Shown here piece after piece: positions 9,637 to 17,129 of a stretch of 64,000 nucleotides of DNA. The stretch is taken from positions 554,835 to 618,834 of the forward strand of contig NZ_FOFD01000002.1 in the NCBI RefSeq assembly GCF_900110865.1, in the 5' to 3' direction. The stretch is from Natrinema salaciae. Its GTDB lineage: Archaea; Halobacteriota; Halobacteria; Halobacteriales; Natrialbaceae. Position 1 is the stretch's first letter. Every line of letters begins with the position of its first letter. Made by a program: the position numbers and the translations under genes. A model generated the notes under the pieces. That model ran no database searches. It was given only the letters and a program-made list of their open reading frames with translations, and had not been told where the DNA came from.

Positions 9637-10101
9637 TCACTGCGAGTTCGGCGGCAGCTGCACCGCTTCGAACCAGAACCGTTCGATCGTCTCGATCGTC
9701 GCCACGAGCTCGTCGTGGTCGGTCGGCTTCGTCAGGTAGGCGTTGGCGTTCGTCTCGTAACACGCCGCGACGTCCGCGCTGGCCGCAGAGTCCGTCAGCA
9801 TGATCACGGGCAGCCGCTGAAGCCGCGGCTCGTCGCCGAGCGCCTCGAGCACTTCGACCCCGCCCCGTCTGGGGAGGGCGAGATCCAGGAGGACGAGATC
9901 CGGGAGCGACGCGTCCTCGTAGTCGCCCTGCTGGGTCAGGAAGTCCACGGCTTCGTCTCCGTTCGTCACGACGTGGAGCGCCGTCGCTCCGTCGGTCGCG
10001 TCGAACGCCTCGCGCACGAGTCGGACGTCGCCGGGATTGTCTTCGACGAGCAGGACATCGACCGGTTTCGTCGGAAGCCGCCGATGCGTGGTGTCGGGCA
10101 T
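9637..10101 (-). CDS. Single-domain response regulator (CheY/Rcp1-like receiver)
   Basis: A 154-residue protein consisting only of a receiver domain. It has the acidic pair in VLLVEDNPGDVRL, the phosphoacceptor Asp in DLVLLDLALPRRGG, the conserved Thr in IMLTDSA, and the Lys in AYLTKPTD. The NPGD and RLVREAF pattern matches the Rcp1-like receivers that pair with bacteriophytochrome or PAS-type histidine kinases and are abundant in haloarchaea. There is no output domain and no kinase next door, so it likely acts by protein-protein contact with a distant kinase. Confidence 0.88.
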   Translation of the reverse strand: MPDTTHRRLPTKPVDVLLVEDNPGDVRLVREAFDATDGATALHVVTNGDEAVDFLTQQGDYEDASLPDLVLLDLALPRRGGVEVLEALGDEPRLQRLPVIMLTDSAASADVAACYETNANAYLTKPTDHDELVATIETIERFWFEAVQLPPNSQ

Positions 10102-10432
10102 GGTAGCAGAACGGGTGTGTCGGTCGCCGTGCTCACGACCGGGTTCCGATACGGTCCGTCAGCGACGAACCGCGATCCGTGGAGGGAGCACACGGGACCC
10201 AGTTCTCGCGTTGTCGGATACACAGCATCGACGGGCATAAGCGCTCGCTTCACTCGAATCCTCACACTCTCGCGCGATTTCGCGCCGTCGGTCGCGAGCG
10301 GTTCTCTCACGGCGGGAGACTTCCCGTCGGTCTCCGGTTCGCCTTGAGGACAGTCTCCGCCGTCAGTCATCGTCGCTCGTCGGTGACTACCAGCAGACCT
10401 ATAACGACCTCGCCCAGAACCTGTGGCCGACC
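10102..10432. other. Divergent intergenic region, 331 bp
   Basis: It separates the response regulator (minus) from the small gene at 10433 (plus). No believable gene is seen. CCTATAACG about 30 nt before the ATG at 10433 may be its TATA box. Confidence 0.5.
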
Positions 10433-10747
10433 ATGACCGAACGGCCGCCCTCCCCGTCCGCGCCGACGATCGGCCCCGCGATCGGCGACACCGGCCCCGA
10501 GGGCCGCGTCGTCGCGACGACCGCACAGTTGACCGCCTCGATCGAAGACACGCTCGGCTGTCGCCTCGACGAGCCGACGCTCGAGGACCTCCTGCTCGAG
10601 CTGGATCGCCACGACTACGTCGACTGGGTGAGCGTCACCCGGACCGGCGACCACGTCTGGGATCTCTCCGACGCGCCCGACCGGCTCGGCGAGGCCGTCG
10701 CCGCGGCCGTCGTCGAGCGCCTTGAGCCGTGGCTCTCGAGCGACTAG
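10433..10747 (+). CDS. Small conserved-looking haloarchaeal protein, unknown function
   Basis: A 104-residue acidic cytosolic protein with no signal peptide, membrane helix or cysteine cluster. Residues about 30-90 (TAQLTASIEDTLGCRLDEP, then LLLELDRHDYVDWVSVTRTG) read like a small winged-helix-like or alpha/beta domain, but no family can be named with certainty. Codon use matches the surrounding genes, and a TATA-like element precedes the ATG. It lies just upstream of the IS element, outside its left end. Confidence 0.6.
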   Translation: MTERPPSPSAPTIGPAIGDTGPEGRVVATTAQLTASIEDTLGCRLDEPTLEDLLLELDRHDYVDWVSVTRTGDHVWDLSDAPDRLGEAVAAAVVERLEPWLSSD

Positions 10748-10809
10748 ACGACCACCTCCCGAATCGTGGGATCGCGACTCCACTCCGATGGCTCGTTTAG
10801 CTGAATTGA

Positions 10810-10870
10810 GGCGCTAAGCCCCCTTCCTCAGCGAGCGCCGAAGGCGCGAGCAGGGAGGGGATACAGCGCC
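10810..10870 (+). repeat. Long imperfect hairpin at the left end of the IS element
   Basis: The 61-nt segment folds on itself: GGCGCT (10810-10815) pairs with AGCGCC (10865-10870), a CCCC tract near 10819 with GGGG at 10857-10860, and GCGCC with GGCGC around a GAA loop in the centre. Subterminal hairpins of this type mark IS200/IS605 ends and are recognised by TnpA as single strands. Confidence 0.65.
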
Positions 10871-10955
10871 GCTCGTTTTTAATGCACTCTACTATGGCAA
10901 TCTTACGATCCTACGTTCCGCAAGACTTAATCACACAATATTCGTAACTTATATT

Positions 10956-11081
10956 GTGGCAACTCGAAAGAACATCTCGAGCCGAGACTACCAAGAGGAT
11001 TGGATTCAAGAAAATCACCGAAACCTCTCCTCGTTCGTCCAAGGGAAACTCGACGAGCTCATTGAGGAACGCGAGAACTGA
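10956..11081 (+). CDS. 41-residue ribbon-helix-helix (CopG/Arc-like) protein upstream of tnpB
   Basis: A GTG-started frame of 41 codons. The pattern is a short basic strand (ATRKNIS), helix A (RDYQEDWIQENHRN) and helix B starting LSSFVQGKLDELIEE, which is the layout of a ribbon-helix-helix DNA-binding subunit. Its TGA overlaps the tnpB ATG (TGATG at 11079-11083), so the two are translationally coupled. Such a protein could repress the element or act with TnpB; that is inference. The AT-rich segment just upstream (TTATATTG) is its likely TATA box region. Confidence 0.7.
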   Translation: MATRKNISSRDYQEDWIQENHRNLSSFVQGKLDELIEEREN

Positions 11082-12318
11082 TGTACTACGCCTACAAGTA
11101 TCGTCTCGAGCCGTCCGACGCCCACCGAAAAGAATTGGACCGCCACCGCGATATCTGTAGGCAACTGTACAATCACACTCGCTACCGGCTCAACGAGTAC
11201 CAAGAGAACTACGCGAACTCCCGTCCATGACTACGCTTCGATCGGAGCTACCCGATCTCAAACAGTGGTGGGACGACCTCAACGACGTATACTCGAAGGT
11301 ACTCCAAACCGTCGTCGAACGGCTGTTCAACAACCTCAGTGGCCTTTCTGCTCTCAAGGAGAAGGGCTACAGTGTCGGGATGCTCAAGTGGAAGCCGCCA
11401 CGTGAGTTCCGCAGTTTCACCTACAACCAGTCTGGCTTCAAGCTCAACAAGAAGGGCGGTCAGACTGTACTATCACTCTCAAAACTCGCAGACATTCCAA
11501 TCCAACTGCACCGAGAGATTCCCGACGATGCCGCACTCAAGCAGGTCACGCTTAAGAGGGAACCGACCGGTGAATGGTTCGCCACATTCGGTGTCGAAGT
11601 TGACCGAGAGCCACCGGAGAAACCCGACCGTCCGAAGAACGCCGTCGGGATCGACGTAGGTATCCTGAAGTACGCCCACGACACGGACGGCCACGCGATC
11701 GAATCGGTCGACCTCTCGGACGAACGCAATCGGCTGGAACAAGAGCAACGCAAACTCTCGCGCAAAGAGCACGGGTCGAATAACTACGAGAAACAACGCC
11801 GTCGAGTGGCCGAGTGCCAAGCCGATCTGAAGCGAAAGCGTCGGGACTTCTTGCACAAACTCTCGAACCACTACGCTCGAGAGTACGATCTCGTCGCGGT
11901 CGAAGATCTCGATGCAAAGGGGCTAGTCGAACTCGACGGCAACTCTCGGAACCGTGCCGGAGCGGCGTGGGGGACGTTCCGCCGAATGCTCGAGTACAAA
12001 TGCGAACGCGAAGGGACGCACTTCGTCGCTGTCGACCCGGCCGGAACGACTAAAGAGTGTGCGGCGTGCGGTGTGTCGACTGACAAGCCGTTGTGGGTCC
12101 GCGAACACTCGTGTCCCTCGTGCGGGTTCACCGCTGATAGGGACTGGAACGCAGCTTGGAACATTCTTTCTCGCGGTATCAAGCAGGTAGGAGCGGGGCG
12201 CTCCGAATCAACGCCTGTGGAGACTGCGCTCCCTACGGGAACCCATTCGGTTCCTGCAAAGCGCGTCGTGAAAGCAGGAAGCCCCAGCCTCAAGCGCAAG
12301 CCGTCGGGCGAGCGGTAG
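11081..12318 (+). pseudogene. tnpB: TnpB (RuvC-like RNA-guided nuclease), broken by one frameshift
   Basis: Frame 1 from ATG 11081 encodes the TnpB N-terminus (MYYAYKYRLEPSDAHRKE...RQLYNHTRYRLNEYQENY) and ends at TGA 11225. The rest continues in another frame with ELPSMTTLRSELP and runs to 12318. Comparison of the two frames suggests loss of one base in TAC-G-CGAACTC near 11210 (expected ...NYGELPSMTT). The downstream part keeps all catalytic features: RuvC Asp in GIDVGILKYA, Glu in VAVEDLDAKG, the zinc finger CAAC...CPSC, and final Asp in DRDWNAAWN. An internal ATG at 11227 could give a 363-residue product lacking the first ~55 residues. A sequencing error cannot be excluded. Confidence 0.82.
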
Positions 12319-12345
12319 GGTGGGGTAGTTCACCTGCCGAATGGA
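12225..12345 (+). ncRNA. Possible TnpB guide (omega) RNA scaffold at the 3' end of the element
   Basis: In TnpB-only elements the guide RNA overlaps the 3' end of tnpB and the right end. Here the stretch with AGGAAGCCCCAGCCTCAAG through GGGTGGGGTAGTTCAC is GC-rich and can form short stems. The position is known from the family, not proven by a motif search. The guide would start in flanking DNA near 12346. Confidence 0.35.
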
Positions 12346-12710
12346 TTTATTCGTCCGACTAGATAACCGAGACCGAGGCAGACGAGAGCCACGGCAGCGA
12401 GCCTCGTGTTGCTGCCGGTCGGGATAACCCGCGTCTCGGAGTCGGTTATTTCGACGATCGCAGTCGGGGTGGCGATGACACCGCCACCCATCCCAGCGCC
12501 CGTACTCTCTCGATCTTCGTCGTCTGCATCTTCACGGTGCTCGTCACCGTCGGAATCCGTCCCGTATCCGCCTCCGAAGCCGTACCTGATCTTCGTGACA
12601 GGAATAATCGTTTTCCCGTTGCTCTCGATGGGACGACCGTACACGGACTCCACTGTCGCGCTCTCCTGGAGTCTGCTGATGACCGAGGTGAATCCTTTGC
12701 CGTCGTTCAT
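12330..12710 (-). CDS. GerW/YtfJ-family protein with C-terminal membrane anchor
   Basis: A 126-residue protein. The first ~90 residues match the GerW (YtfJ) pattern known from spore-formers: VYGRPIESNGKTIIPVTKIRYGFGGGYG, an acidic insertion, then GGGVIATPTAIVEI. A hydrophobic segment (LAAVALVCLGLGYLVG) near the end is a likely membrane anchor. Archaea make no spores, so the role here is unknown; such proteins are common in haloarchaea. The start ATG at 12710 was chosen because upstream in-frame sequence is a decayed protease gene. Its 3' end overlaps or touches the right end of the IS element. Confidence 0.8.
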   Translation of the reverse strand: MNDGKGFTSVISRLQESATVESVYGRPIESNGKTIIPVTKIRYGFGGGYGTDSDGDEHREDADDEDRESTGAGMGGGVIATPTAIVEITDSETRVIPTGSNTRLAAVALVCLGLGYLVGRINPFGR

Positions 12711-13065
12711 TACGCTGTACTGAGGATAGCGACCAATATGGCTCTGTTGCAGACTCGCGGGACGGTGGATGCGATGGATTCTCGAGCCCGTCCACACGGC
12801 ACCGTCCGACGGGGGACTTCGTCCGCGTTTGCGAGCCGCTCCCAGCCAGCGGTCGATGGAGTTGCTTCCCGCGTGGAAGACCGCAACCGCCAAGACACTC
12901 CCTCCAGTGCTGTCGTCCATCCAGATCCAGAGAATCGGTTCGGCGAGGCTCGAGGGCGATCTTCTCCACCTGTTGTGCCGTCGACTGATTTTGAGCAGCT
13001 ACCCCCGGACCGTCTCGGAGAGCGTACAGTTCGGTTATTTCCTCACGCATCCTACCCGCACCGAC
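12711..13065 (-). pseudogene. Decayed CPBP-family intramembrane protease fragment
   Basis: No intact gene lies in this 488-bp gap. On the minus strand, one frame (about 12990-12780) reads SLAEPILWIWMDDSTGGSVL then AVAVFHAGSNS, the C-terminal pattern of CPBP (Abi/CAAX-like) membrane proteases with the conserved H and N. In another frame at about 13046-13018 REEITELYAL resembles a worn EE(x)3R...YAL active-site motif. The two are out of frame, and a stop at 12999-13001 interrupts. An intact CPBP gene begins at 13199 on the other strand. The assignment rests on motifs alone. Confidence 0.55.
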
Positions 13066-13198
13066 AACAGCAGCTAGCCAGAACAATGAACCAGAACGTA
13101 AGCGCAGACTGGGTCTTCCGGTGTCCATTTCCAGAGAAAAGCGCAGGTAATGCGGTAACTGGTGACCGATTTCCCCCGTCAAACGGCGAGAACACGAC

Positions 13199-14071
13199 AT
13201 GACCGAGACAGCACAACTCCCGGTCGGCAATGGTCGTCTCGCCGTCGGCAATCCGTGGGTATTCTTTGCCGCGACGTTCGCCATCACGTGGTTCTTCTGG
13301 CTCGTGGCCATCGCCCTCGAGGTGAGTTTCAGCAGCGCCGCAGGACTCGTGTTGCTATTGGCGGGGCTCGTTGGCCCCGGAATCGCCGGTATCGGGTTCG
13401 TGTATCTCGTCTACGACGAGCGAGGGCGGGCGGACTTCTGGGACCGACTCACCCAGGTTCGGCGAATCGGTGTCCGGTGGATTCTCGTCATTCTTCTGCT
13501 CCCGCCGGCCGTGACGCTGGTCGCCGCGGGAGTCGATCTGCTGTTTGGTGGCCCAGGCGCAACGTGGGGCGAAGGGGTGCAGGAGTTCGGCAGTAATCCG
13601 CTTGCGATCCTCCCTGCGCTATTTTTCGCAACGCTCCCACCCCTCCTCGAGGAAGTAGGGTGGCGAGGCTACGCGTTGGACAGACTTCAGCTGAACTGGT
13701 CGGCACTGAGCGCCAGCTTGATTTTGGGAGTCGTCTGGTCGATGTGGCACCTCCCGCTGTTCTTCGTCGACGGGACGTATCAGCACGATGTCGTCGGGTT
13801 CGGTACGATGGGATTCTGGTTCTTCACGATCGGAATCGTTCCGCTCTCAGTGGTATTCACGTGGGTGTACAACCACACGTCGCGCAGCATCCTCGGCATC
13901 ATCCTGTTGCACGGATGGGTCAATTTCGTCGCCGAAACGCTCGAGGTTACGGACAGCGTCTACTACATCCACTGGATGCTGGTAGCCGTTCTCCTGACGG
14001 CAATCTGGGGGAGGAAGACCCTGACAGCTGCTGCAGACGTGCCGCGACCACCGCTTCCGACCGACCGGTAG
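13199..14071 (+). CDS. CPBP-family intramembrane glutamic protease
   Basis: A 290-residue protein with about eight hydrophobic helices. It has the family motifs: EEVGWRGYALDRLQ (the EExxxR glutamate pair), WSMWHLPLFFVDG (conserved H) and ILLHGWVNF (H and N of the last motif). Members include Rce1-like prenyl-protein proteases and bacteriocin-immunity proteins; the archaeal substrates are unknown. The ATG at 13199 follows the degraded paralogue on the opposite strand, so the locus has seen duplication or replacement. No partner gene is coupled. Confidence 0.87.
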   Translation: MTETAQLPVGNGRLAVGNPWVFFAATFAITWFFWLVAIALEVSFSSAAGLVLLLAGLVGPGIAGIGFVYLVYDERGRADFWDRLTQVRRIGVRWILVILLLPPAVTLVAAGVDLLFGGPGATWGEGVQEFGSNPLAILPALFFATLPPLLEEVGWRGYALDRLQLNWSALSASLILGVVWSMWHLPLFFVDGTYQHDVVGFGTMGFWFFTIGIVPLSVVFTWVYNHTSRSILGIILLHGWVNFVAETLEVTDSVYYIHWMLVAVLLTAIWGRKTLTAAADVPRPPLPTDR

Positions 14072-14168
14072 GTCCGTTGGAGTGACGGTCGTCTATCCGA
14101 TGCCAACCAGTGAAAAGTGAACAGGAGCCGGCTCAGTTCCCGTGTCCGATAAGACGTCCGACTGATAC

Positions 14169-14906
14169 TCAACGCGTCTCGGAGGTGATGTGAACGGTCC
14201 ACTCGAAGCTGCGTTCGTCACCGTCGCCGCGGCTCTCGGTGAGACTCCCGGTCACGCGCTGCGTTTTGGTGCGTTTGCCCTGCCACCGGACGGCGAATTC
14301 ATCGGTGTCCTGGCCCGTCTTCTCCGGGTGAGGACCGACCGTCCCGTTATCCTTCCTGTCCCCGCCCGGATCGTAGACCATCACATCGCCGCCGCCTGTG
14401 ACGTCGACGTGTGACCAGAGTTCGCGGAGTACGCCCGCTTCCCGCGGACGAGCGCCAGACCAGAGCCAGTACACGTAGTCGTCTTCCTCCAGCGACGACG
14501 ACTGCGCGTTCTCGTAGAGCGCGCCGTAGTTGTCTGACTCGGCGAGCGTCGTCCCTGCCGAATCGGTCACAGTCAGTGACTGCTCGCCGTCCCAGACGCG
14601 GTCTTCAAGCGCAATACCCGGTTGCAATTGCTGACTCAGGGCGGCAGCGTCGGGTTCGATCTCGTCGGCCGCTCGAGAGCCGTACCGTTCTGCCATCCGG
14701 TCGACGTACCGCTCGCGCTCGTCGTCGGTCAGTCCGTCACTGTCGGGGTCGACCATCATGGAGGCATCGGCCGTGGAGCCGGGCGATGAGAGGAGGTTCG
14801 ACAGAGTGGTCGTACACCCGGAGAGCGCTACAGCTCCCGACCCTGTGGCCAGAGCGAGGAACCGGCGTCTACTACCCGTGGTGTATCGCCTATCCACTAT
14901 ACTCAT
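14169..14906 (-). CDS. Tat lipoprotein of unknown function
   Basis: A 245-residue secreted protein. The N-terminus has the twin-arginine sequence GSRRRFLALATG and lipobox ALSGC. Residues about 52-65 (DPDSDGLTDDERERYV) form a thrombospondin-type-3-like calcium loop. The middle holds YVYWLWSGARPREAG and the C-terminus ends RSFEWTVHITSETR. No known family is recognised. A second copy of the C-terminal FEWTVH motif occurs in a fragment at 14992-15120, so a tandem paralogue once existed. An upstream TTG at 14909 is an alternative start. Confidence 0.72.
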   Translation of the reverse strand: MSIVDRRYTTGSRRRFLALATGSGAVALSGCTTTLSNLLSSPGSTADASMMVDPDSDGLTDDERERYVDRMAERYGSRAADEIEPDAAALSQQLQPGIALEDRVWDGEQSLTVTDSAGTTLAESDNYGALYENAQSSSLEEDDYVYWLWSGARPREAGVLRELWSHVDVTGGGDVMVYDPGGDRKDNGTVGPHPEKTGQDTDEFAVRWQGKRTKTQRVTGSLTESRGDGDERSFEWTVHITSETR

Positions 14907-14991
14907 CAATGATAATCCGACAACAGATGTCTGTTTCGATATTTCGAATATTCCAGGATTTGACTAAAAGGCAGGAGAGGGAGGCTATCAG

Positions 14992-15120
14992 CTACGAAGG
15001 TAGGGAGAGATTTTTGCCGACAAGGTGGACCGTCCACTCAAAGCCCCTTGTATCCCAGGTAGTCCCACGGTCGTCACTCCGTTCGACGTGGGAGTCCTGA
15101 ACGTCGGCGAGGTGGTTCAT
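14992..15120 (-). pseudogene. C-terminal fragment of a paralogue of the 14169-14906 lipoprotein
   Basis: A 42-codon frame ends with DTRGFEWTVHLVGKNLSLPS, echoing RSFEWTVHITSETR of the next gene, preceded by a comparable SHVERSDDRG stretch. There is no signal peptide or calcium loop. It reads as the remnant of a truncated tandem duplicate. It is directly upstream of the intact lipoprotein gene, same strand. Confidence 0.5.
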
Positions 15121-15332
15121 TACCGCCGCACCGTTGGCGCGCGGTTTCGGGAAAGTGTCAGATTCGGTTTGTTTATGCCGTCGAATTGTACCGGGTCGTC
15201 GGCAGCGTCGACGCTCGTAGCGGTCTCGTCATCACCGACGACGCGCCGAAACCGATCGGCAACGTGAGCACCACAGTGACGACAGGTCGAGTGAGCGACC
15301 GCTGACCAGGACGTGACCGTCACGCCGACCAC
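15120..15332 (-). pseudogene. Remnant of a small haloarchaeal zinc-finger protein
   Basis: This 70-codon frame contains CRHCGAHVADRFRRVVGDDE, close to the first half of small haloarchaeal zinc proteins that pair two CxxC motifs around an RVFGDN-like turn. The second CxxC is missing and the tail is low-complexity, so the gene seems truncated. It sits between the lipoprotein fragment and the tRNA, in a decayed patch. Confidence 0.4.
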
Positions 15333-15498
15333 CCCGTGTTTGCGATGAGAATCGCGCGACGTGACGGGTCCGCAAGTGGTTCCCGCGTTGTATCCGATTT
15401 TGACCCCCGATCTGAAATCGCCGAATGCGAAGAATTCGAGGGTATCGATAGCTCTACTCGACGGTTACGAATAGTTCCAAAACGGGCGGGAACGGGAT

Positions 15499-15572
15499 GG
15501 GCGCTACAGGATTTGAACCCGTGACAGCTTGGTCCGAAGCCAAGTACTCTGTCCAGACTGAGCTAAGCGCCC
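15499..15572 (-). tRNA. tRNA-Arg (anticodon TCG)
   Basis: Read on the minus strand, the 74-nt sequence starts GGGCGCTTAGCTCAGTC and ends AGCGCCC, giving a perfect 7-bp acceptor stem. The anticodon stem CTTGG/CCAAG closes the loop CTTCGGA with anticodon TCG. The T arm contains GGGTTCAAATCC. No CCA is encoded and no intron is present. A TATA-like CTTATACA lies about 30 nt upstream (15599-15606). Confidence 0.95.
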
Positions 15573-15717
15573 GCACCGTTTTGTTTTCAACGGGACTGTA
15601 TAAGTCACTCGATTTGCAGCGGTTGCGACAGTCAACGACACACCAGCCGTACATTCTCAGCCCGTGACAATCACCGACAGGGATCTTCCTTATGTAGACC
15701 CAACGGCTACCCGAGTT

Positions 15718-15900
15718 ATGACCGAGACCGAAGCCCCCGTTCCGGACGAGGCCCAGATCGGCGCGACGCCGCTCGAGTTGTTCGCCGCCGACGAGGATAG
15801 CTGGACGGCCGTCCCGGCTGATGCGACCGGAAACGAGCGGGTGACCAAGTGGCTCGAGATCGAGGCCGACGGGCTCTGCGATCTCGAGGCGTGGCGCTGA
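15718..15900 (+). CDS. Small acidic haloarchaeal protein (DUF7511-like)
   Basis: A 60-residue protein from ATG 15718; an in-frame ATG at 15664 is too close to the tRNA promoter to be likely. The core DSWTAVPADATGNERVTKWL followed by DLEAWR is a pattern seen in many short haloarchaeal proteins of unknown function. No cysteines or membrane segments. The family name is from memory and unverified. Confidence 0.65.
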   Translation: MTETEAPVPDEAQIGATPLELFAADEDSWTAVPADATGNERVTKWLEIEADGLCDLEAWR

Positions 15901-16077
15901 GACGCCGGCCCGCTGGAACGCAGTCGAATCCGAGAATCGGTTTGCACCCGGCATCGTCTTTTCCTCGGTGGTTCGAGGCACCGAACGCTGCAGGTTCGTC
16001 CGGACTGTGGGCCGAGCCGTCCCCGACCTCGGGGGCGGACCGTACCGTTTAACCGGGCCGCCTGACCACTCCAGCGT

Positions 16078-16935
16078 ATGACAGTCGGGGAGACCGGTCG
16101 CGGGTTGCTCGAGTTGACGCGGCCGGTGAACGTGATCGCGGCGAGCGCGCTGACGTTCATCGGCGCGTTCGTCGCGGGCGGCGTGACCGAGGCGCCGATC
16201 GCGGTCGCCGCGGCGGTCGGGGCGACGGCGCTGGCGGTGGGTGCGGGGAACGCAATCAACGACTACTTCGATCGCGAGATCGACCGGATCAACCAGCCGG
16301 AGAGGGCGATTCCCCGGGGGGCGGTGAGCCCGCGCGGGGCGCTCGCGTTCAGCCTCCTCCTGTTCGCCGGCGCGGTCGGGCTCGCGATCACCCTGCCCCG
16401 GCCGGCGATTGCCATCGCAGGCATCAATCTCCTCGCGCTGGTCGCCTACACCGAGGTTTTCAAGGGACTCCCCGGGCTCGGGAACGCGCTCGTCGCCTAC
16501 CTCGTGGGCAGCACGTTCCTCTTCGGGGCGGCGGCGATCGACGGGGCCGAGATCGGGCCGGCGGTCGTCCTCTTTCTCCTTGCAGCGATCGCGACCCTGA
16601 CTCGAGAGATCATCAAGGACGTCGAGGACGTCGAGGGCGACCGCGAAGAGGGGCTGAACACGCTCCCGATCGCGATCGGGGAACGGCGGGCGCTGGCGGT
16701 CGCCGCATTCTTGCTCGTGGTGGCCGTCGTCGCGAGTCCCATCCCATTCCTCCGTGGACACTTCGGCGTGTCCTACCTGTTGATCGTGGCCCCCGCCGAC
16801 GCCGTCATGCTCCTCGCCGCCTACGAGAGTTTCGAGGACCCGACCGTCGGACAGTCGCGGCTCAAGTACGGAATGTTCCTCGCCGCGCTGGCGTTTATCG
16901 TCGGGCGCGCCGCCCTCGAGTTTTCGAGCCTCTGA
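16078..16935 (+). CDS. Digeranylgeranylglyceryl phosphate synthase (UbiA prenyltransferase)
   Basis: A 285-residue membrane enzyme that adds the second geranylgeranyl chain in archaeal ether-lipid synthesis. It has the UbiA first Asp-rich motif NAINDYFDREIDRINQPERA near residues 59-78 and the second, DVEDVEGDREEGLNTLP, near 181-197, on a background of about nine hydrophobic helices. Length and the RAIPRGAVSP loop fit the archaeal GGGP geranylgeranyltransferase group rather than menaquinone or heme UbiA proteins. It stands alone; the essential function suggests constitutive expression. Confidence 0.88.
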   Translation: MTVGETGRGLLELTRPVNVIAASALTFIGAFVAGGVTEAPIAVAAAVGATALAVGAGNAINDYFDREIDRINQPERAIPRGAVSPRGALAFSLLLFAGAVGLAITLPRPAIAIAGINLLALVAYTEVFKGLPGLGNALVAYLVGSTFLFGAAAIDGAEIGPAVVLFLLAAIATLTREIIKDVEDVEGDREEGLNTLPIAIGERRALAVAAFLLVVAVVASPIPFLRGHFGVSYLLIVAPADAVMLLAAYESFEDPTVGQSRLKYGMFLAALAFIVGRAALEFSSL

Positions 16936-17097
16936 GCAGTTAGTTCGACCCGCCTCGTACAGACACGGTTGCTTCGTCGTCGTTCCGTTCGCGTCTCCCG
17001 TGTGTTGCACGTATGCAACGGAGTCGCACAGCCGCGCCACACGAGCAGCGGGTTTAATCCACTCGATCGGTAATAATTGATGAAAAAGTTCAACAGC

Positions 17098-17109
17098 TAT
17101 AATATATTC
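17098..17109 (+). promoter_or_regulatory. TATA box of the GH15 gene
   Basis: CTATAATATATT lies 21-32 nt before the ATG at 17130, in an AT-rich patch (17075-17110) that contrasts with the GC-rich flanks. This predicts a leaderless or near-leaderless transcript. Confidence 0.6.
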
Positions 17110-17129
17110 TGCCTGGCAGACGTATTCGG

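Larger units (their letters stand above)
10800..12345 (+). mobile_element. IS1341-type (IS200/IS605 superfamily) element carrying TnpB only
   Basis: An insertion of about 1.5 kb with no TnpA. The left end is marked by a long hairpin at 10810-10870. Inside are a 41-codon ribbon-helix-helix ORF, a frameshifted tnpB and a 3' segment shared with the right end (ending near AGGGTGGGGTAGTTCAC). Such TnpB-only elements have no terminal inverted repeats and make no target duplication, so the borders are approximate. The interior is visibly less GC-rich in places (AT-rich 10870-10960) than the neighbours, fitting transfer. Confidence 0.75.

Noticed and set aside
12544-13311. 255-codon minus-strand frame spanning the gap and the intact CPBP start
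   Set aside because: It overlaps coding DNA on both sides and mixes frames of decayed sequence; only short CPBP-like motifs within it are meaningful.
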